Of a stretch of DNA of 64,000 bases, positions 8,845 to 18,443 are shown piece by piece. The DNA is from Arcticibacter sp041902385. Lineage in GTDB: Bacteria; Bacteroidota; Bacteroidia; Sphingobacteriales; Sphingobacteriaceae. The stretch's first letter is position 1. Each line of letters opens with the position of its first letter. The DNA lies in NCBI RefSeq assembly GCF_041902385.1, contig NZ_CP169244.1:3224001-3288000 (forward strand), read 5' to 3'. The notes beneath the pieces were generated by a model. It made no database searches and was not told the DNA's origin. It saw nothing but the letters and a program-made list of their open reading frames with translations. The translations under genes were made by a program, and so were the position numbers.

Positions 8845-9432
8845 CTACTCAAACCGCGTTTGGGGGATAGTGTATCGTATTAACAGGGTACCCAACCTGC
8901 TGTTAAAGCCCATTACGGGACTAGTCATTACAAGTGTGCTATCACTTTGCGTCTCAATATTTGTGTCGTTGTTGTTTAAACTGCCTGCACTCGCGATGGA
9001 AGAAAACGGCTGTCCCTCGTCCTTCTTGTTCGTTGATGCAATGATCTTGCCTTTGTTGTCAGCTATTGCTATCTGCTGGAAGTTCTTCTCTTTCACCATA
9101 TCATTCAGATAAAGATTGACCTGGTTCCTGTTACCCTGCATCAACTCAGTCCGCACGGCCCAAACAAAGGGCTTAGCCAGTAAGAGAAGATGTTGTTTGT
9201 GAACTTCTGCAATTTCACTTGTTGCCTGTTCCTTCAGGTTCTGCTTTTCCTTCTCGGAGGCATTCCTGATTCCGCTTATTTCCACCGACTTCCAGATCCA
9301 TAAGCTGATCAGCAGGATCAATGCAACTCCTATGGTGATCAGATATTTCTTTTTCCCGGGTGACATCGTTGATCTTTTGTCGGGCGGGGATGTGCGATCC
9401 GCTTCTGTGCGCTTTTCGTTAAACTGGTCCAT
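8845..9432 (-). CDS. Single-pass membrane protein with Cache/PAS-like extracytoplasmic domain
   Basis: 195 residues: a charged cytosolic N-terminus (1-27), one membrane helix (about 29-48), a helical linker with coiled-coil character (about 50-80) and a domain of about 110 residues ending near the C-terminus. The segment NFQQIAIADNKGKIIASTNKKDEG resembles the beta-strand core of Cache sensor domains, found in kinases and chemoreceptors. No kinase, HAMP or output domain follows, so the protein is a sensor domain on its own. The next gene on the same strand is a small membrane protein upstream. Function unknown. Confidence 0.7.
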   Translation of the reverse strand: MDQFNEKRTEADRTSPPDKRSTMSPGKKKYLITIGVALILLISLWIWKSVEISGIRNASEKEKQNLKEQATSEIAEVHKQHLLLLAKPFVWAVRTELMQGNRNQVNLYLNDMVKEKNFQQIAIADNKGKIIASTNKKDEGQPFSSIASAGSLNNNDTNIETQSDSTLVMTSPVMGFNSRLGTLLIRYTIPQTRFE

Positions 9433-9450
9433 ATCGTAAGATTTTGCTTG

Positions 9451-9666
9451 CTAGGTATTCTTTTTTGCTGTCGCTACTATTATAATGCCGCCGACTAAGA
9501 GTATCCCTCCCAGGTATGGAGGCCAGTTAACGGTCTCTTTTTTATCTGCGGAAACCTGTAGCGGCCCTGCATCAATTATTTTTTCTTTCTTGGTGTACGA
9601 GAAGCCGGTCCAGATAAGCATTACTACTCCAACTACGATCAATATCAAACCGATTGTTCTGTTCAT
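9451..9666 (-). CDS. Small two-helix membrane protein (DUF3185-like)
   Basis: 71 residues with two hydrophobic helices (about 4-22 and 50-66) separated by a polar loop containing the motif IDAGPLQVSADKKETVNWPP. The layout and loop match small proteins described as DUF3185, of unknown function. It probably forms an operon with the membrane sensor-like gene 19 bp downstream on the same strand. Confidence 0.68.
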   Translation of the reverse strand: MNRTIGLILIVVGVVMLIWTGFSYTKKEKIIDAGPLQVSADKKETVNWPPYLGGILLVGGIIIVATAKKNT

Positions 9667-9829
9667 AATAATAAAGATTGCTTATAAGTATAATAGTAAA
9701 GGCGGGCGATTGTTTTTTTTAACCTCCAATTAGCTGCAAGGTCGCTATTGGAAAAGAATGCGTCATTCTTAAGGCGAACGAACAAGGCGCGGGCATAAAC
9801 AACTTTTATCTGCCCTTGTTGTTTTTTTC

Positions 9830-11080
9830 ATGAGCTCCTACGAAGTTATCTCTGCAATCATCCTTCTGGCCGCCGTTTTTGCTTACATCAATTTTCGCTT
9901 TATTAAGTGTCCGGGAACAATAGGGATCATGGCATTGTCCCTTATCTTTTCAGTAGTGATTGCGTTCAGTGGAAGCTTTTTTCCTCTGTTTTCTTCTTAT
10001 GTCGTCAGCGCCGTGAGTTCCGTGAACTTTCAGAAAGTCCTCATGGAGATCATGCTCAGCTTTTTGCTTTTTGCGGGAGCTATGCATATTAATCTGACAG
10101 AGCTTAAGAAAGTTAGATTATCTGTGATAACCATGGCTTCTGTGGGTATTCTGATTTCAACAGCGCTCATAGGCCTCTTTACATTTTTACTCTTTCGCTT
10201 CTTCGATTTTGACATCCCTTTGATCTACTGCCTTGTTTTTGGCGCGCTGATATCTCCGACCGACCCTGTTGCGGTGCTCGGTATCCTGAAGGAATCAAAG
10301 ATATCGAAGTCTTTAGAGCTGAAGATTTCAGGAGAATCGCTCTTTAACGATGGAGTAGCAGTCGTATTGTTTATCGGACTTTCAGAAATAGCAGTAAGAG
10401 GTATAGAGACAGTTTCTGTCTCAGATGTGGCCTTACTTTTTCTCCAGGAAGCTGGCGGTGGAATTGCTTTCGGTTTGATGCTGGGATATATCGGCTTCTG
10501 GTCGCTTCGGTCTATTGATAATTATAACATTGAGGTCCTGATAACGGTAGCGCTGGTAATGGCAGGTTATACCCTTGCCAACCACATTCACATCTCGGGG
10601 CCCCTCGCTATTGTGGTTGCCGGAATCCTGACCGGCAACAAGGCAAAAAAACTTGCAATGTCTGATCTCACCCGCGATTATCTTACTAAGTTCTGGGAGC
10701 TGATCGATGAAATTCTGAACGCGATTCTGTTTCTGCTTATAGGGCTCGAAATGCTCGTGATCAAGACCAGCAATACCCTGCTTTCTCTTAGCCTGCTCGT
10801 TATCCTTCTCGTCTTAATTTCAAGGTGGATATCGGTAAGCTTGCCCACCTTGTTTCTTCGCCGGTATATCACTCTAGAGAAGCACACCCTGACGATCCTC
10901 ACCTGGGGAGGCCTGCGGGGAGGAATTTCTGTTGCTTTGGCATTATCTCTGCCCGAAGCTCTTTTCAGAAACGAGTTTGTACAGATCACCTATGTAGTGG
11001 TTGTCTTCTCCATTCTTGTGCAGGGGCTAACCATAGGGAAATTGGCAGCTCGTCTGGCCGGTGCTCAAAGCCAGAGGTAG
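9830..11080 (+). CDS. CPA1-family Na+/H+ antiporter (NhaP type)
   Basis: A 416-residue protein with about 12 membrane segments. The ion-binding motifs of the family are present: SPTDPVAVLGILKE (about 142-155) and SGESLFNDGVAVVLF (about 165-179), plus TWGGLRGGISVALALSLPEA near the C-terminus. It exchanges cytosolic Na+ or K+ for protons and supports pH and salt balance. It stands alone on the plus strand, divergent from the small membrane protein gene. No C-terminal regulatory domain is attached. Confidence 0.93.
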   Translation: MSSYEVISAIILLAAVFAYINFRFIKCPGTIGIMALSLIFSVVIAFSGSFFPLFSSYVVSAVSSVNFQKVLMEIMLSFLLFAGAMHINLTELKKVRLSVITMASVGILISTALIGLFTFLLFRFFDFDIPLIYCLVFGALISPTDPVAVLGILKESKISKSLELKISGESLFNDGVAVVLFIGLSEIAVRGIETVSVSDVALLFLQEAGGGIAFGLMLGYIGFWSLRSIDNYNIEVLITVALVMAGYTLANHIHISGPLAIVVAGILTGNKAKKLAMSDLTRDYLTKFWELIDEILNAILFLLIGLEMLVIKTSNTLLSLSLLVILLVLISRWISVSLPTLFLRRYITLEKHTLTILTWGGLRGGISVALALSLPEALFRNEFVQITYVVVVFSILVQGLTIGKLAARLAGAQSQR

Positions 11081-11296
11081 AGGGTGCCACGATCCTGGTA
11101 CTTTTTCCCATAGGCAGAACCGGTGGTAATGTATATAGCGGAGCAGAACTGCCTGTACAAATAGGAAAAGAATCTTACATTTATGCCTCGAAAGCTAAGT
11201 CTCAGTGCCGCTCGCCCGAAAGATACATTCAGTGCTGAGAGCAGGGGCTTTATGCAGGAAACCTAAATAAAATAAGGACCCAAAAATACTTAGCAC

Positions 11297-14232
11297 ATGC
11301 AAGTACACACTTGTCGTAACTCTTTCCAGGCCGTCAGGTCGTTTTTCATGTTGCTCGCCCTCAGCATCTTTTCTGTTGCTCAGGCGCAGCCTTTGCAGCG
11401 TCTGAAGTATAATTTCAATCCAGGATGGAAGTTGTTTGTCGGAGATGTCAGGGGTGCAGAAGCGCCCTCCTTTGACGACCAGAGCTGGAAGCCCGTCACT
11501 TTACCTCACGCCTGGAATGAGGATACTGCATTTAAAGTGGCCATCGATGAGCACCCGACTGGAATAGCGTGGTACAGAAAGCACTTTACTGTTCCAAAAG
11601 AAGCCCGGGGCGGCAAGATTTTTATCGAGTTTGAAGGAGTGAGGCAGGCTGGTGAATTTTACATTAACGGCAAGTTCGTTGGATTACATGAAAACGGGAT
11701 TACAGCTTTTGGCTTTGACATTACCGATCTCATCAGATTCAACGAGGAAAACGTGGTTGCCGTGCGGAACGACAACGCCTGGGATTATCAGGAGAAAGAG
11801 TCAAAATCACGCTTTCAGTGGAACGACAAGAACTTTAACGCCAATTATGGAGGCCTTCCCAAGAATGTCTGGCTGCATACAACTGCTAAAGTTTATCAGA
11901 CGCTTCCTTTGTATTCATTCCTTGGTACAACCGGAAACTATGTATACGCCACAGATTTCGATATTCCGGCGAGGAAGGCTACCATTGTGGCTGATGCCGA
12001 GGTGAAAAATGAAATGGATACCAGGAAGACTTTCGAGTATGAGGTTGAGATCCGGGATATAGACGGTAAAACCCTCAACACTTTTAAGGGGGGACAATAC
12101 ACGCTGTCACCGGGGGAAACAAAAGTGGTTTCAGCAAGAGCGACAATGTCGGGCCTCAACTTCTGGAGCTGGGGTTATGGTTATCTCTACACCGTTTTGT
12201 CCCGATTAAAGACCGATGGGGTAGTGATCGACGAAGTACCTCTAAAGACCGGCTTCAGGAAAGCAGAGTTCAAAAATGGAATGGTCTATCTCAACGACCG
12301 CGTGCTGATGATGAAAGGTTATGCACAGAGAACCAGCAACGAGTGGCCTGCAGTTGGACTTTCGGTGCCGCCATGGCTCAGCGATTACAGCAAAGGCCTC
12401 ATGGTCGAAAGCAACGCAAACCTGGTGAGGTGGATGCACATCACGCCCCGGAAACAGGATGTTGAATCATGCGATCGGGTAGGGTTAATACAGGCGATGC
12501 CAGCAGGTGACGCAGAACGCGACGTGGAAGGGGAGCGCTGGGTGCAACGGGTTAAGGTCATGAGAGACGCTATTATCTACAACAGAAATGCTCCCAGTAT
12601 TTTATTTTACGAATGCGGAAACGAGTCCATCAGCGAGGAACATATGGCCGAAATGAAGGCGCTGAAGTATAAATACGATCCTCAGGGCGGCAGAGCAATC
12701 GGGTCGCGTGAAATGCTCAACAGTAAAATAGCCGAATACGGAGGCGAGATGTTGTACATCAACAAAAGCGCTCATATTCCGATGTGGGCGATGGAATATT
12801 CAAGAGATGAAGGACTGAGGAAATACTGGGATGAGTTTTCGCCGCCCTACCACAAAGACGGTGATGGTCCTCTTTATAAAAACGCACCCGCGCGGGAGTA
12901 TAACCGTAATCAGGATTCACATGCCATTGAAAACGTGGCACGGTGGTACGACTACTGGAAAGAAAGACCCGGAACGGGAGAAAGAGCGAGTTCGGGAGGC
13001 GTCAATATCATATTTTCAGACTCAAATACCCATTTCCGCGGAGCAGAGAACTATCGCCGAAGTGGCGAGGTGGATGCCCTAAGGGTAGCAAAAGACGGAT
13101 TCTTTGCCCATCAGGTGATGTGGGACGGCTGGGTTGACATAGAGAAGCACAGGACCCATATCATGGGGCACTGGAATTATAAAAAGGGGACGGTGAAGGA
13201 TATCTACGTGGTGGCTTCAGGTGAAAAAACAGAACTGTTTATCAATGGGAAGTCTAAAGGCATGGGAGACAAATCCTACAATTTTCTATACACCTTTAAG
13301 AACATCAGCTGGGAACCAGGCCTGATAAAGGCTGTGACCTACGACGCCAGCGGAAAGATAGTCGCGCATGATGAGATCAAAACAGCCGGAGAGCCTGCTG
13401 CGCTGCGTCTGACAACCAGGATGAATCCTGCAGGCTTCAGAGCTGATGGCGCTGACCTGGTGTTGGCTGAAGTGGAGGTTGTTGATAAGGCTGGGAACAG
13501 GTGTCCCACTGCCCTCAATATGGTGAGCTTTAAACTTCAGGGAGAAGCTGAATGGCGCGGCGGACTTGCACAGGGCCCCGACAATTACATCTTATCAAAA
13601 GATCTGCCGGTAGAAGGAGGGGTGAACCGTGTTCTCATCAGGTCTACCCTTAAGGCAGGACAGGTAGTGCTTACTGCCGCGGCTAAGGGCCTTAGGAGCG
13701 CCTCTATTGCTTTTAAATCTATTCCCGTCCCAGTGGAGGGGGGCTGTCCTTAAGTATGCCTGATCAGGGATTAAAGCCCGAGTTTAGAAGAGGTCCAACT
13801 CCCTTAACGCCATCATTTAAACCAACAAGGAGGTCCCTTGAGATTGAATCGGCTTCTGCAGGAGCAAACTCTGAAAAGGCAACCGCAAGCTACGACGATA
13901 ATGAACTAAGCGCCTGGGCGAATGATGGGAAGTTAACAACGGCCTGGATCAGGTACGATCTCAGGGAGGAGTCGGTGGTAAACGAAGTAAACCTGAAGCT
14001 GAATAATTTCAGAACCCGTACCTATCCTCTCAGGATAAAGGTGGATAACAAGGTAGTGTTTGAAGGAGAAACTCCTAAAGGCCTGGGATACTGCAACCTT
14101 ATCTGTAAGCCAGAAAAGGGCAAGACCGTCACGATTGAGCTGATGGGTGAAAATTCAGGAAAGGACGATTCCAACATTGGAGTGGAAATGGGGGTAAGAA
14201 ACTGGATGACGGTGTTGGCGGGAATAACTTAA
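11297..14232 (+). CDS. Glycoside hydrolase family 2 (beta-galactosidase-like), frameshift before C-terminal module
   Basis: A secreted GH2 enzyme (signal peptide about 1-30). The jelly-roll (about 35-210), immunoglobulin-like and TIM-barrel domains are intact. The probable acid/base is Glu443 in YECGNES and the probable nucleophile Glu500 in MWAMEYS. A DUF4982-type domain follows. The frame stops at 13753 inside the G6 run at 13738-13743. One more G gives VEGGLSLSMPDQGLKPEF and continues to 14232, adding an F5/8-type beta-sandwich (SYDDNELSAWANDGKLTTAW) that may bind sugar. The restored protein is about 978 residues. Substrate is a beta-galactoside or related sugar by family. No SusC/D is adjacent. 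Confidence 0.85.
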
Positions 14233-14428
14233 ATACAAAAGGATTTTTCAGTATCATTGAAACCGAGATCTATCAAACAATGCCTGCCTCAACTAAGTGA
14301 GTTTAGCCTTTCCGTTCAAAATTTGTCGTCTCCTTTCAGCGATCGCCTTTTCTGATTCGCTTGTCGCTATTCTTTATCGATAAAAGAGAAAAGAATATTT
14401 TCAATATTTGATCATTCAAAAACAAAAT

Positions 14429-14944
14429 ATGGAATACAGATTCAGAAAAGCCCGCCATGAGGAGCAGGAACAGATCTGGTCGATTCTGCAGGCGGCCATC
14501 ACACGCAGAAAAGAGGACGGCAGTAAGCAATGGCAGGACGGATATCCTAATCTGGACGTAGTGAGCCGGGATATTGAAAAAGGAGCGGGTTATATTTTGA
14601 CCGAAGGAGCAGCTGTGGTTGGCTACAGCGCAGTGATCATTAACGACGAGCCGGAATATAGCAGGATTGAAGGAAAGTGGCTCACTGAAGGTGATTTTGT
14701 GGTGATTCACAGGGTTGCTGTAGCAGAAGGTCATCTGGGGAAAGGCCTGGCAAAAAAGATATTCGAGTTTGTAGAGCAGTTTGCTCTTGCTAACAACGTA
14801 TTCAGCATTAAGGTCGATACGAATTTCGATAATCCTGCCATGATCAGCATTCTGGAGAAGATCGGCTATGTTTATTGTGGCGAGGTGTATTTCAGGGGAA
14901 ATGCTCGGAGAGCATACGAGAAGGTCTTGAAAAAGACGCCGTGA
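14429..14944 (+). CDS. GNAT-family N-acetyltransferase
   Basis: 171 residues with the acetyl-CoA-binding motif HRVAVAEGHLGKGLAKKIFE (R/Q-x-x-G-x-G/A type, about residues 93-112) and the following strand/helix VDTNFDNPAMISILEKIGYVY. It transfers an acetyl group from acetyl-CoA to an amine; substrate unknown. A TTG at 14408 would add seven residues; the ATG at 14429 (MEYRFRKARH) is the usual GNAT start. It is a single gene. Confidence 0.88.
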   Translation: MEYRFRKARHEEQEQIWSILQAAITRRKEDGSKQWQDGYPNLDVVSRDIEKGAGYILTEGAAVVGYSAVIINDEPEYSRIEGKWLTEGDFVVIHRVAVAEGHLGKGLAKKIFEFVEQFALANNVFSIKVDTNFDNPAMISILEKIGYVYCGEVYFRGNARRAYEKVLKKTP

Positions 14945-15040
14945 ATGAGTTTTTGAACAGCAAATTGACGCGCCCCTTCCTCAAGTAATGCGGGTACAGG
15001 TAATTTGTCAGGCAAGATGCCAATACGGATTTATGACAAC

Positions 15041-15077
15041 AAAAAAGAGGCTGAACTCAGTTGAGACAGCCTCTTTT
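15041..15077. terminator. Terminator of the lumazine-binding-like gene, near-copy of the one at 6423
   Basis: AAAAAAGAGGCTG pairs with CAGCCTCTTTT across a 13-base loop. The loop is the same as in the 6423-6466 terminator except for two missing bases. It lies downstream of the minus-strand gene at 15116 and can also stop transcription from the GNAT gene. Confidence 0.85.
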
Positions 15078-15115
15078 GTTTAATTGGATGAGGTCAGGGA
15101 TTGAATTCCCCTGTT

Positions 15116-15544
15116 TTAGTTAAACATTGTAGAAACGTTCGTGATTTTCCAGCCCTGGTTGGTATTGCTGATCGTCACGTAATTCACTTTGTTAAATCCG
15201 TCGTAGCTAAGGGTTACTTTAACGATAGACTGAGCATCGTTCTGTTCTACTACGGTAAAGTTTGTTTTGCAGTTTTGCTCGAGATTCTCAGAATTCTTTA
15301 ACACTGCCAGCATCTGATTCCTTGAATAATTTACAATGTTCTGTCCTTGTGTAACGGTGAACTTTACTTCGTTATCGAGGACTTCAGTAAGGTCTTTTAT
15401 TTTGCCCAGGGTCATTGCATCAATGTAAGTCTGAACGGCGTAGTTCATGCTCAGTTTTTGTTCTTTGGAACCATCGTTTTTAGCGAATGTGTTGAAAGAA
15501 AATACGATACAAAATGCGAGTACTATAGTCTTTAAAGCTTTCAT
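15116..15544 (-). CDS. Secreted NTF2-like / putative lumazine-binding protein
   Basis: 142 residues: a signal peptide (about 1-21, ending NTFA) and one compact alpha+beta domain of the SnoaL/NTF2-like fold. Signature stretches are YIDAMTLGKIKDLTEVLD, NQMLAVLKNS and the C-terminal NTNQGWKITNVSTMFN. Bacteroidota carry many such exported proteins annotated as lumazine-binding, but ligand and role are unknown. A second copy has decayed at 6493-6600. It is transcribed leftwards, divergent from cstA, with a long intergenic region between. Confidence 0.82.
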   Translation of the reverse strand: MKALKTIVLAFCIVFSFNTFAKNDGSKEQKLSMNYAVQTYIDAMTLGKIKDLTEVLDNEVKFTVTQGQNIVNYSRNQMLAVLKNSENLEQNCKTNFTVVEQNDAQSIVKVTLSYDGFNKVNYVTISNTNQGWKITNVSTMFN

Positions 15545-16003
15545 AATATTAGTATTTTCAGGTGTTTATTTTTTTATCAAATAAACAGAATTGCAAAATG
15601 AAAACATGTGTTTTTAAGCACCTTATGATATTTTTACTAAATATTTAAGCGCTACCCTTTCCTGTTGGTTTTCCGTTAAAAAATGCGGTGGATAACGTTT
15701 TTTTCTGCCTCTCAGTATCTCGAAAAATGCTAATCTGATATTGTGATTTATGTCACTTTAACACTTTTTTTCCGAGAATGGCCAGACGACCGGAAATTTT
15801 TCTTCCCGAAAATGGCAAGAGCGGAAGGACTGTTAAGGAAATAGCCGGTGAAAAAGGCCTTTTTCTGTTACTATTACAACCTGAAATGGAGGCCCGGGCA
15901 GCAAAATAAACAGGAGTGCCGGCCGGTTATATGAGGTTTCTTATGTCTGTATTGCATTTGTTTTTGTACCTTTTGCCCATTAACCCAATTGTACGCTTCT
16001 GTT
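15545..16003. other. 459-bp divergent intergenic region upstream of cstA
   Basis: No coding frame is convincing. It holds a CRP-like dyad at 15742-15757, a perfect 16-bp palindrome GAAAAAGGCCTTTTTC at 15850-15865, and two imperfect direct repeats around GAATGGCCAGA (from about 15776) and AAAATGGCAAGA (from about 15809). Near cstA, TACCTTTT at about 15967 is one mismatch from a -7 element. Confidence 0.5.
15742..15757. promoter_or_regulatory. CRP/FNR-like palindrome upstream of cstA
   Basis: TGTGA, six bases, then TCACT: one mismatch from the enterobacterial CRP consensus half-site pair. It lies 247 bp before the cstA ATG and about 200 bp before the divergent gene. In E. coli cstA is CRP-dependent. 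Bacteroidota have CRP/FNR-family proteins, but whether one binds here is inference. Confidence 0.35.
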
Positions 16004-17848
16004 ATGGAATATCTGGACGGTATTAATGCCCTTACGCTCATCTTTGCTTCCCTGCTGATCTTCGCTATTGCCTACCGTATGTATGGGGTCTTTATGGCCA
16101 ACCGTGTATTAAAGCTCAACAATAAGAATCTGACTCCAGCGGTAGAATTTGCCGACGGGCAGGATTATGTGGCCACAGACAAGAAGGTATTGTTTGGGCA
16201 TCATTTTGCTGCAATCGCTGCAGCCGGACCTCTGGTGGGGCCTGTTTTGGCAGCTCAGTTCGGCTACTTGCCAGGCGCTCTCTGGATATTGATAGGCTGC
16301 GTCCTTGGCGGGGGAGTTCACGATATGGTGGTTCTGTTCGCCTCCGTGCGTCATAAGGGACAGAGCCTCGCCACCATCGCATCAAAAGAGATCGGAGCTG
16401 CAACAGGTACTATTGCAGGACTGGCAATCCTGTTCATCCTGATCCTCACCCTGGCCGGGTTGTCACTGGCCTGTATTAATGCCATGCACGAGGCTTCCTG
16501 GTCGTTGTTCACCGTGATCATTACGATGCCAATCGCGGTGATCATGGGCCTCATCATGCGCTATAAAAAGAATAGTGTCACTTTTGCCAGTATCCTTGGA
16601 GGGGTTCTGCTGATCGCCGGCATTATTGGCGGGCACGATCTGATGCAGAACCCGGGAATCAGCAGCTTGTTCAGCTGGCATATCAGCACAATATCCATTG
16701 CAATACCCGTTTACGGTTTTCTGGCCTCTGTTCTGCCGGTCTGGCTTTTATTAGTACCCCGGGATTATCTGTCCACTTATCTGAAGATAGGAACTATTGT
16801 AATGCTTGCTGTAGGTGTGATCTTCATCCATCCGACCGTTCAAATGCCGGCCATCACCAGCTTTATCAGCGGAGGAGGGCCTGTGATCGGAGGGCCGGTG
16901 CTGCCGTTTATTTTTATTGTAATTGCCTGCGGAGCCATTTCCGGTTTTCACGCTGTTATTGCTACGGGGACCACGCCCAAGATGATCTCCAACGAAAGGG
17001 AAATTCTTTTTGTAGGATACGGGGCCATGCTTGTGGAGGGCTTTGTGGCATTGATGGCACTTATCGCTGCCTGTACATTAATGCCGGGCGACTACTTTGC
17101 CATTAATACTCCCAAAGAGGCATATGCCGGTTTCCTGGCTGCTCATCCGCATTTACAAACGGTAGACCTCCAGCATTATTCGGATGTCATTGGCCTTGAT
17201 CTGCACGGGCGTACCGGCGGCGCAGTTTCTCTCGCTGTTGGCATGGCGCATATCTTCAATAAAGTACCTTTTATGGACCAGCTGACCGCCTACTGGTATA
17301 ATTTTGCTATTATGTTTGAGGCCGTGTTTATCCTGACCGCCATTGATGCAGGTACACGGGTGGGCCGTTTCTTCCTTCAGGAGATGCTTGGGACTGTAGT
17401 TCCTAAATTCAATGACAAGAACTGGATCCCCGGACTGATCATCACGAGTCTATTATTTACCTTTGCATGGGGGTACCTGGTATTTACAGGTAATGTAAGC
17501 AGCATCTGGCCTTTGTTTGGCATCAGCAACCAGCTGCTTGCCGCGTGCGGACTCATCGTATGTACTACCATGCTCATCCGGCTTAACCGGGGTAAATATG
17601 CGCTGTGTTCAGCAATTCCGGGAGTCCTGATGGCCGTGGTAACCTTCTGGGCGGGATATATTCAGGTCACTACCATCTATATTCCCAAAGAGCAGTACCT
17701 TTTGGCCTCGCTGGCCGTGATAGCCATGGTCCTGATGCTATTGGTGTTCGCCGGAGCTTTCAGGAAATGGAATCAACTGCTGCAGATGAAATCATCGAAA
17801 GTACTGGATCACTACGGAGAACCTGTAAAGGAACTTGTAGAACGTTAA
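16004..17848 (+). CDS. cstA: Carbon starvation protein CstA (pyruvate/peptide transporter family)
   Basis: A 614-residue inner-membrane protein with many hydrophobic helices. The conserved N-terminal block is present (FGHHFAAIAAAGPLVGPVLA at about 61-80 and LGGGVHDMVVLFAS), as is GFHAVIATGTTPKMISNE in the middle. CstA relatives import pyruvate or peptides under carbon limitation. A TTG at 15989 would add five residues; the ATG at 16004 is preferred. The ClbS/DfsB-like gene follows after 14 bp and may be co-transcribed. The long upstream region contains a CRP-like site. Confidence 0.93.
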   Translation: MEYLDGINALTLIFASLLIFAIAYRMYGVFMANRVLKLNNKNLTPAVEFADGQDYVATDKKVLFGHHFAAIAAAGPLVGPVLAAQFGYLPGALWILIGCVLGGGVHDMVVLFASVRHKGQSLATIASKEIGAATGTIAGLAILFILILTLAGLSLACINAMHEASWSLFTVIITMPIAVIMGLIMRYKKNSVTFASILGGVLLIAGIIGGHDLMQNPGISSLFSWHISTISIAIPVYGFLASVLPVWLLLVPRDYLSTYLKIGTIVMLAVGVIFIHPTVQMPAITSFISGGGPVIGGPVLPFIFIVIACGAISGFHAVIATGTTPKMISNEREILFVGYGAMLVEGFVALMALIAACTLMPGDYFAINTPKEAYAGFLAAHPHLQTVDLQHYSDVIGLDLHGRTGGAVSLAVGMAHIFNKVPFMDQLTAYWYNFAIMFEAVFILTAIDAGTRVGRFFLQEMLGTVVPKFNDKNWIPGLIITSLLFTFAWGYLVFTGNVSSIWPLFGISNQLLAACGLIVCTTMLIRLNRGKYALCSAIPGVLMAVVTFWAGYIQVTTIYIPKEQYLLASLAVIAMVLMLLVFAGAFRKWNQLLQMKSSKVLDHYGEPVKELVER

Positions 17849-17862
17849 AATAAAGATTAAGA

Positions 17863-18387
17863 ATGCCTGTACCTCAGAATAAAAAAGAACTTATAGCAGC
17901 TATTGAACTAAATTTTGCCAAACTACTGAAGGAGCTGGACGGGCTGACCGAAAGCGTAGCACAGGAGCGTTCCATTGAGGGGCACGTGAAAGATTCGGTG
18001 ATCACACTTAAAGAGCTTCTTGCTTACCTGCTGGGCTGGGGCCAGCTGGTACTGAAATGGAACAAAGGGAAGGAGGGCGGGCTGCCTGTCGACTTTCCGG
18101 AAACCGGCTACAAATGGAATGAGCTTGGGAAGCTGGCCTGCAAGTTTTATAATGACTATGAAGGGCTCACCTACAACGAGGTTAAAGAGGCGTTAATGGC
18201 TACAGTATCTGACATAATGGAGCTAATTGACCGGAAAACGGATGAAGAACTTTACCAGGAAGACTGGTACGGAAAATGGACCCTTGGGCGAATGATCCAG
18301 TTCAATACATCGTCGCCCTACTCAAATGCCCGAAACCGCATCAGAAAGTGGAAAAAGAAAAGCTTCCTTAAATTTGTAAGCTCTTAA
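17863..18387 (+). CDS. ClbS/DfsB-family four-helix-bundle protein (DUF1706)
   Basis: 174 residues, mostly helical, starting MPVPQNKKELIAAIELNFAK. The family segments DSVITLKELLAYLLGWGQLV and LYQEDWYGKWTLGRMIQFNT are typical of ClbS/DfsB proteins, which share the DinB-like fold. ClbS protects E. coli from colibactin by acting on its cyclopropane warhead, but most family members are of unknown function, so only the family is claimed. It is close enough to cstA (14 bp) to be in one operon. Confidence 0.87.
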   Translation: MPVPQNKKELIAAIELNFAKLLKELDGLTESVAQERSIEGHVKDSVITLKELLAYLLGWGQLVLKWNKGKEGGLPVDFPETGYKWNELGKLACKFYNDYEGLTYNEVKEALMATVSDIMELIDRKTDEELYQEDWYGKWTLGRMIQFNTSSPYSNARNRIRKWKKKSFLKFVSS

Positions 18388-18443
18388 AACTATGGAGGTT
18401 AAGCTTTGTTTCATTGGTACGTTTATTATAACACAGCAAGCCA

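Noticed and set aside
11081..11296. Possible tRNA or small gene before the GH2 gene
   Set aside because: No cloverleaf and no credible reading frame; the region seems to be plain intergenic DNA.
13756..14232. Separate small secreted protein after the GH2 gene
   Set aside because: It lacks a signal peptide and continues the GH2 protein when one G is added.
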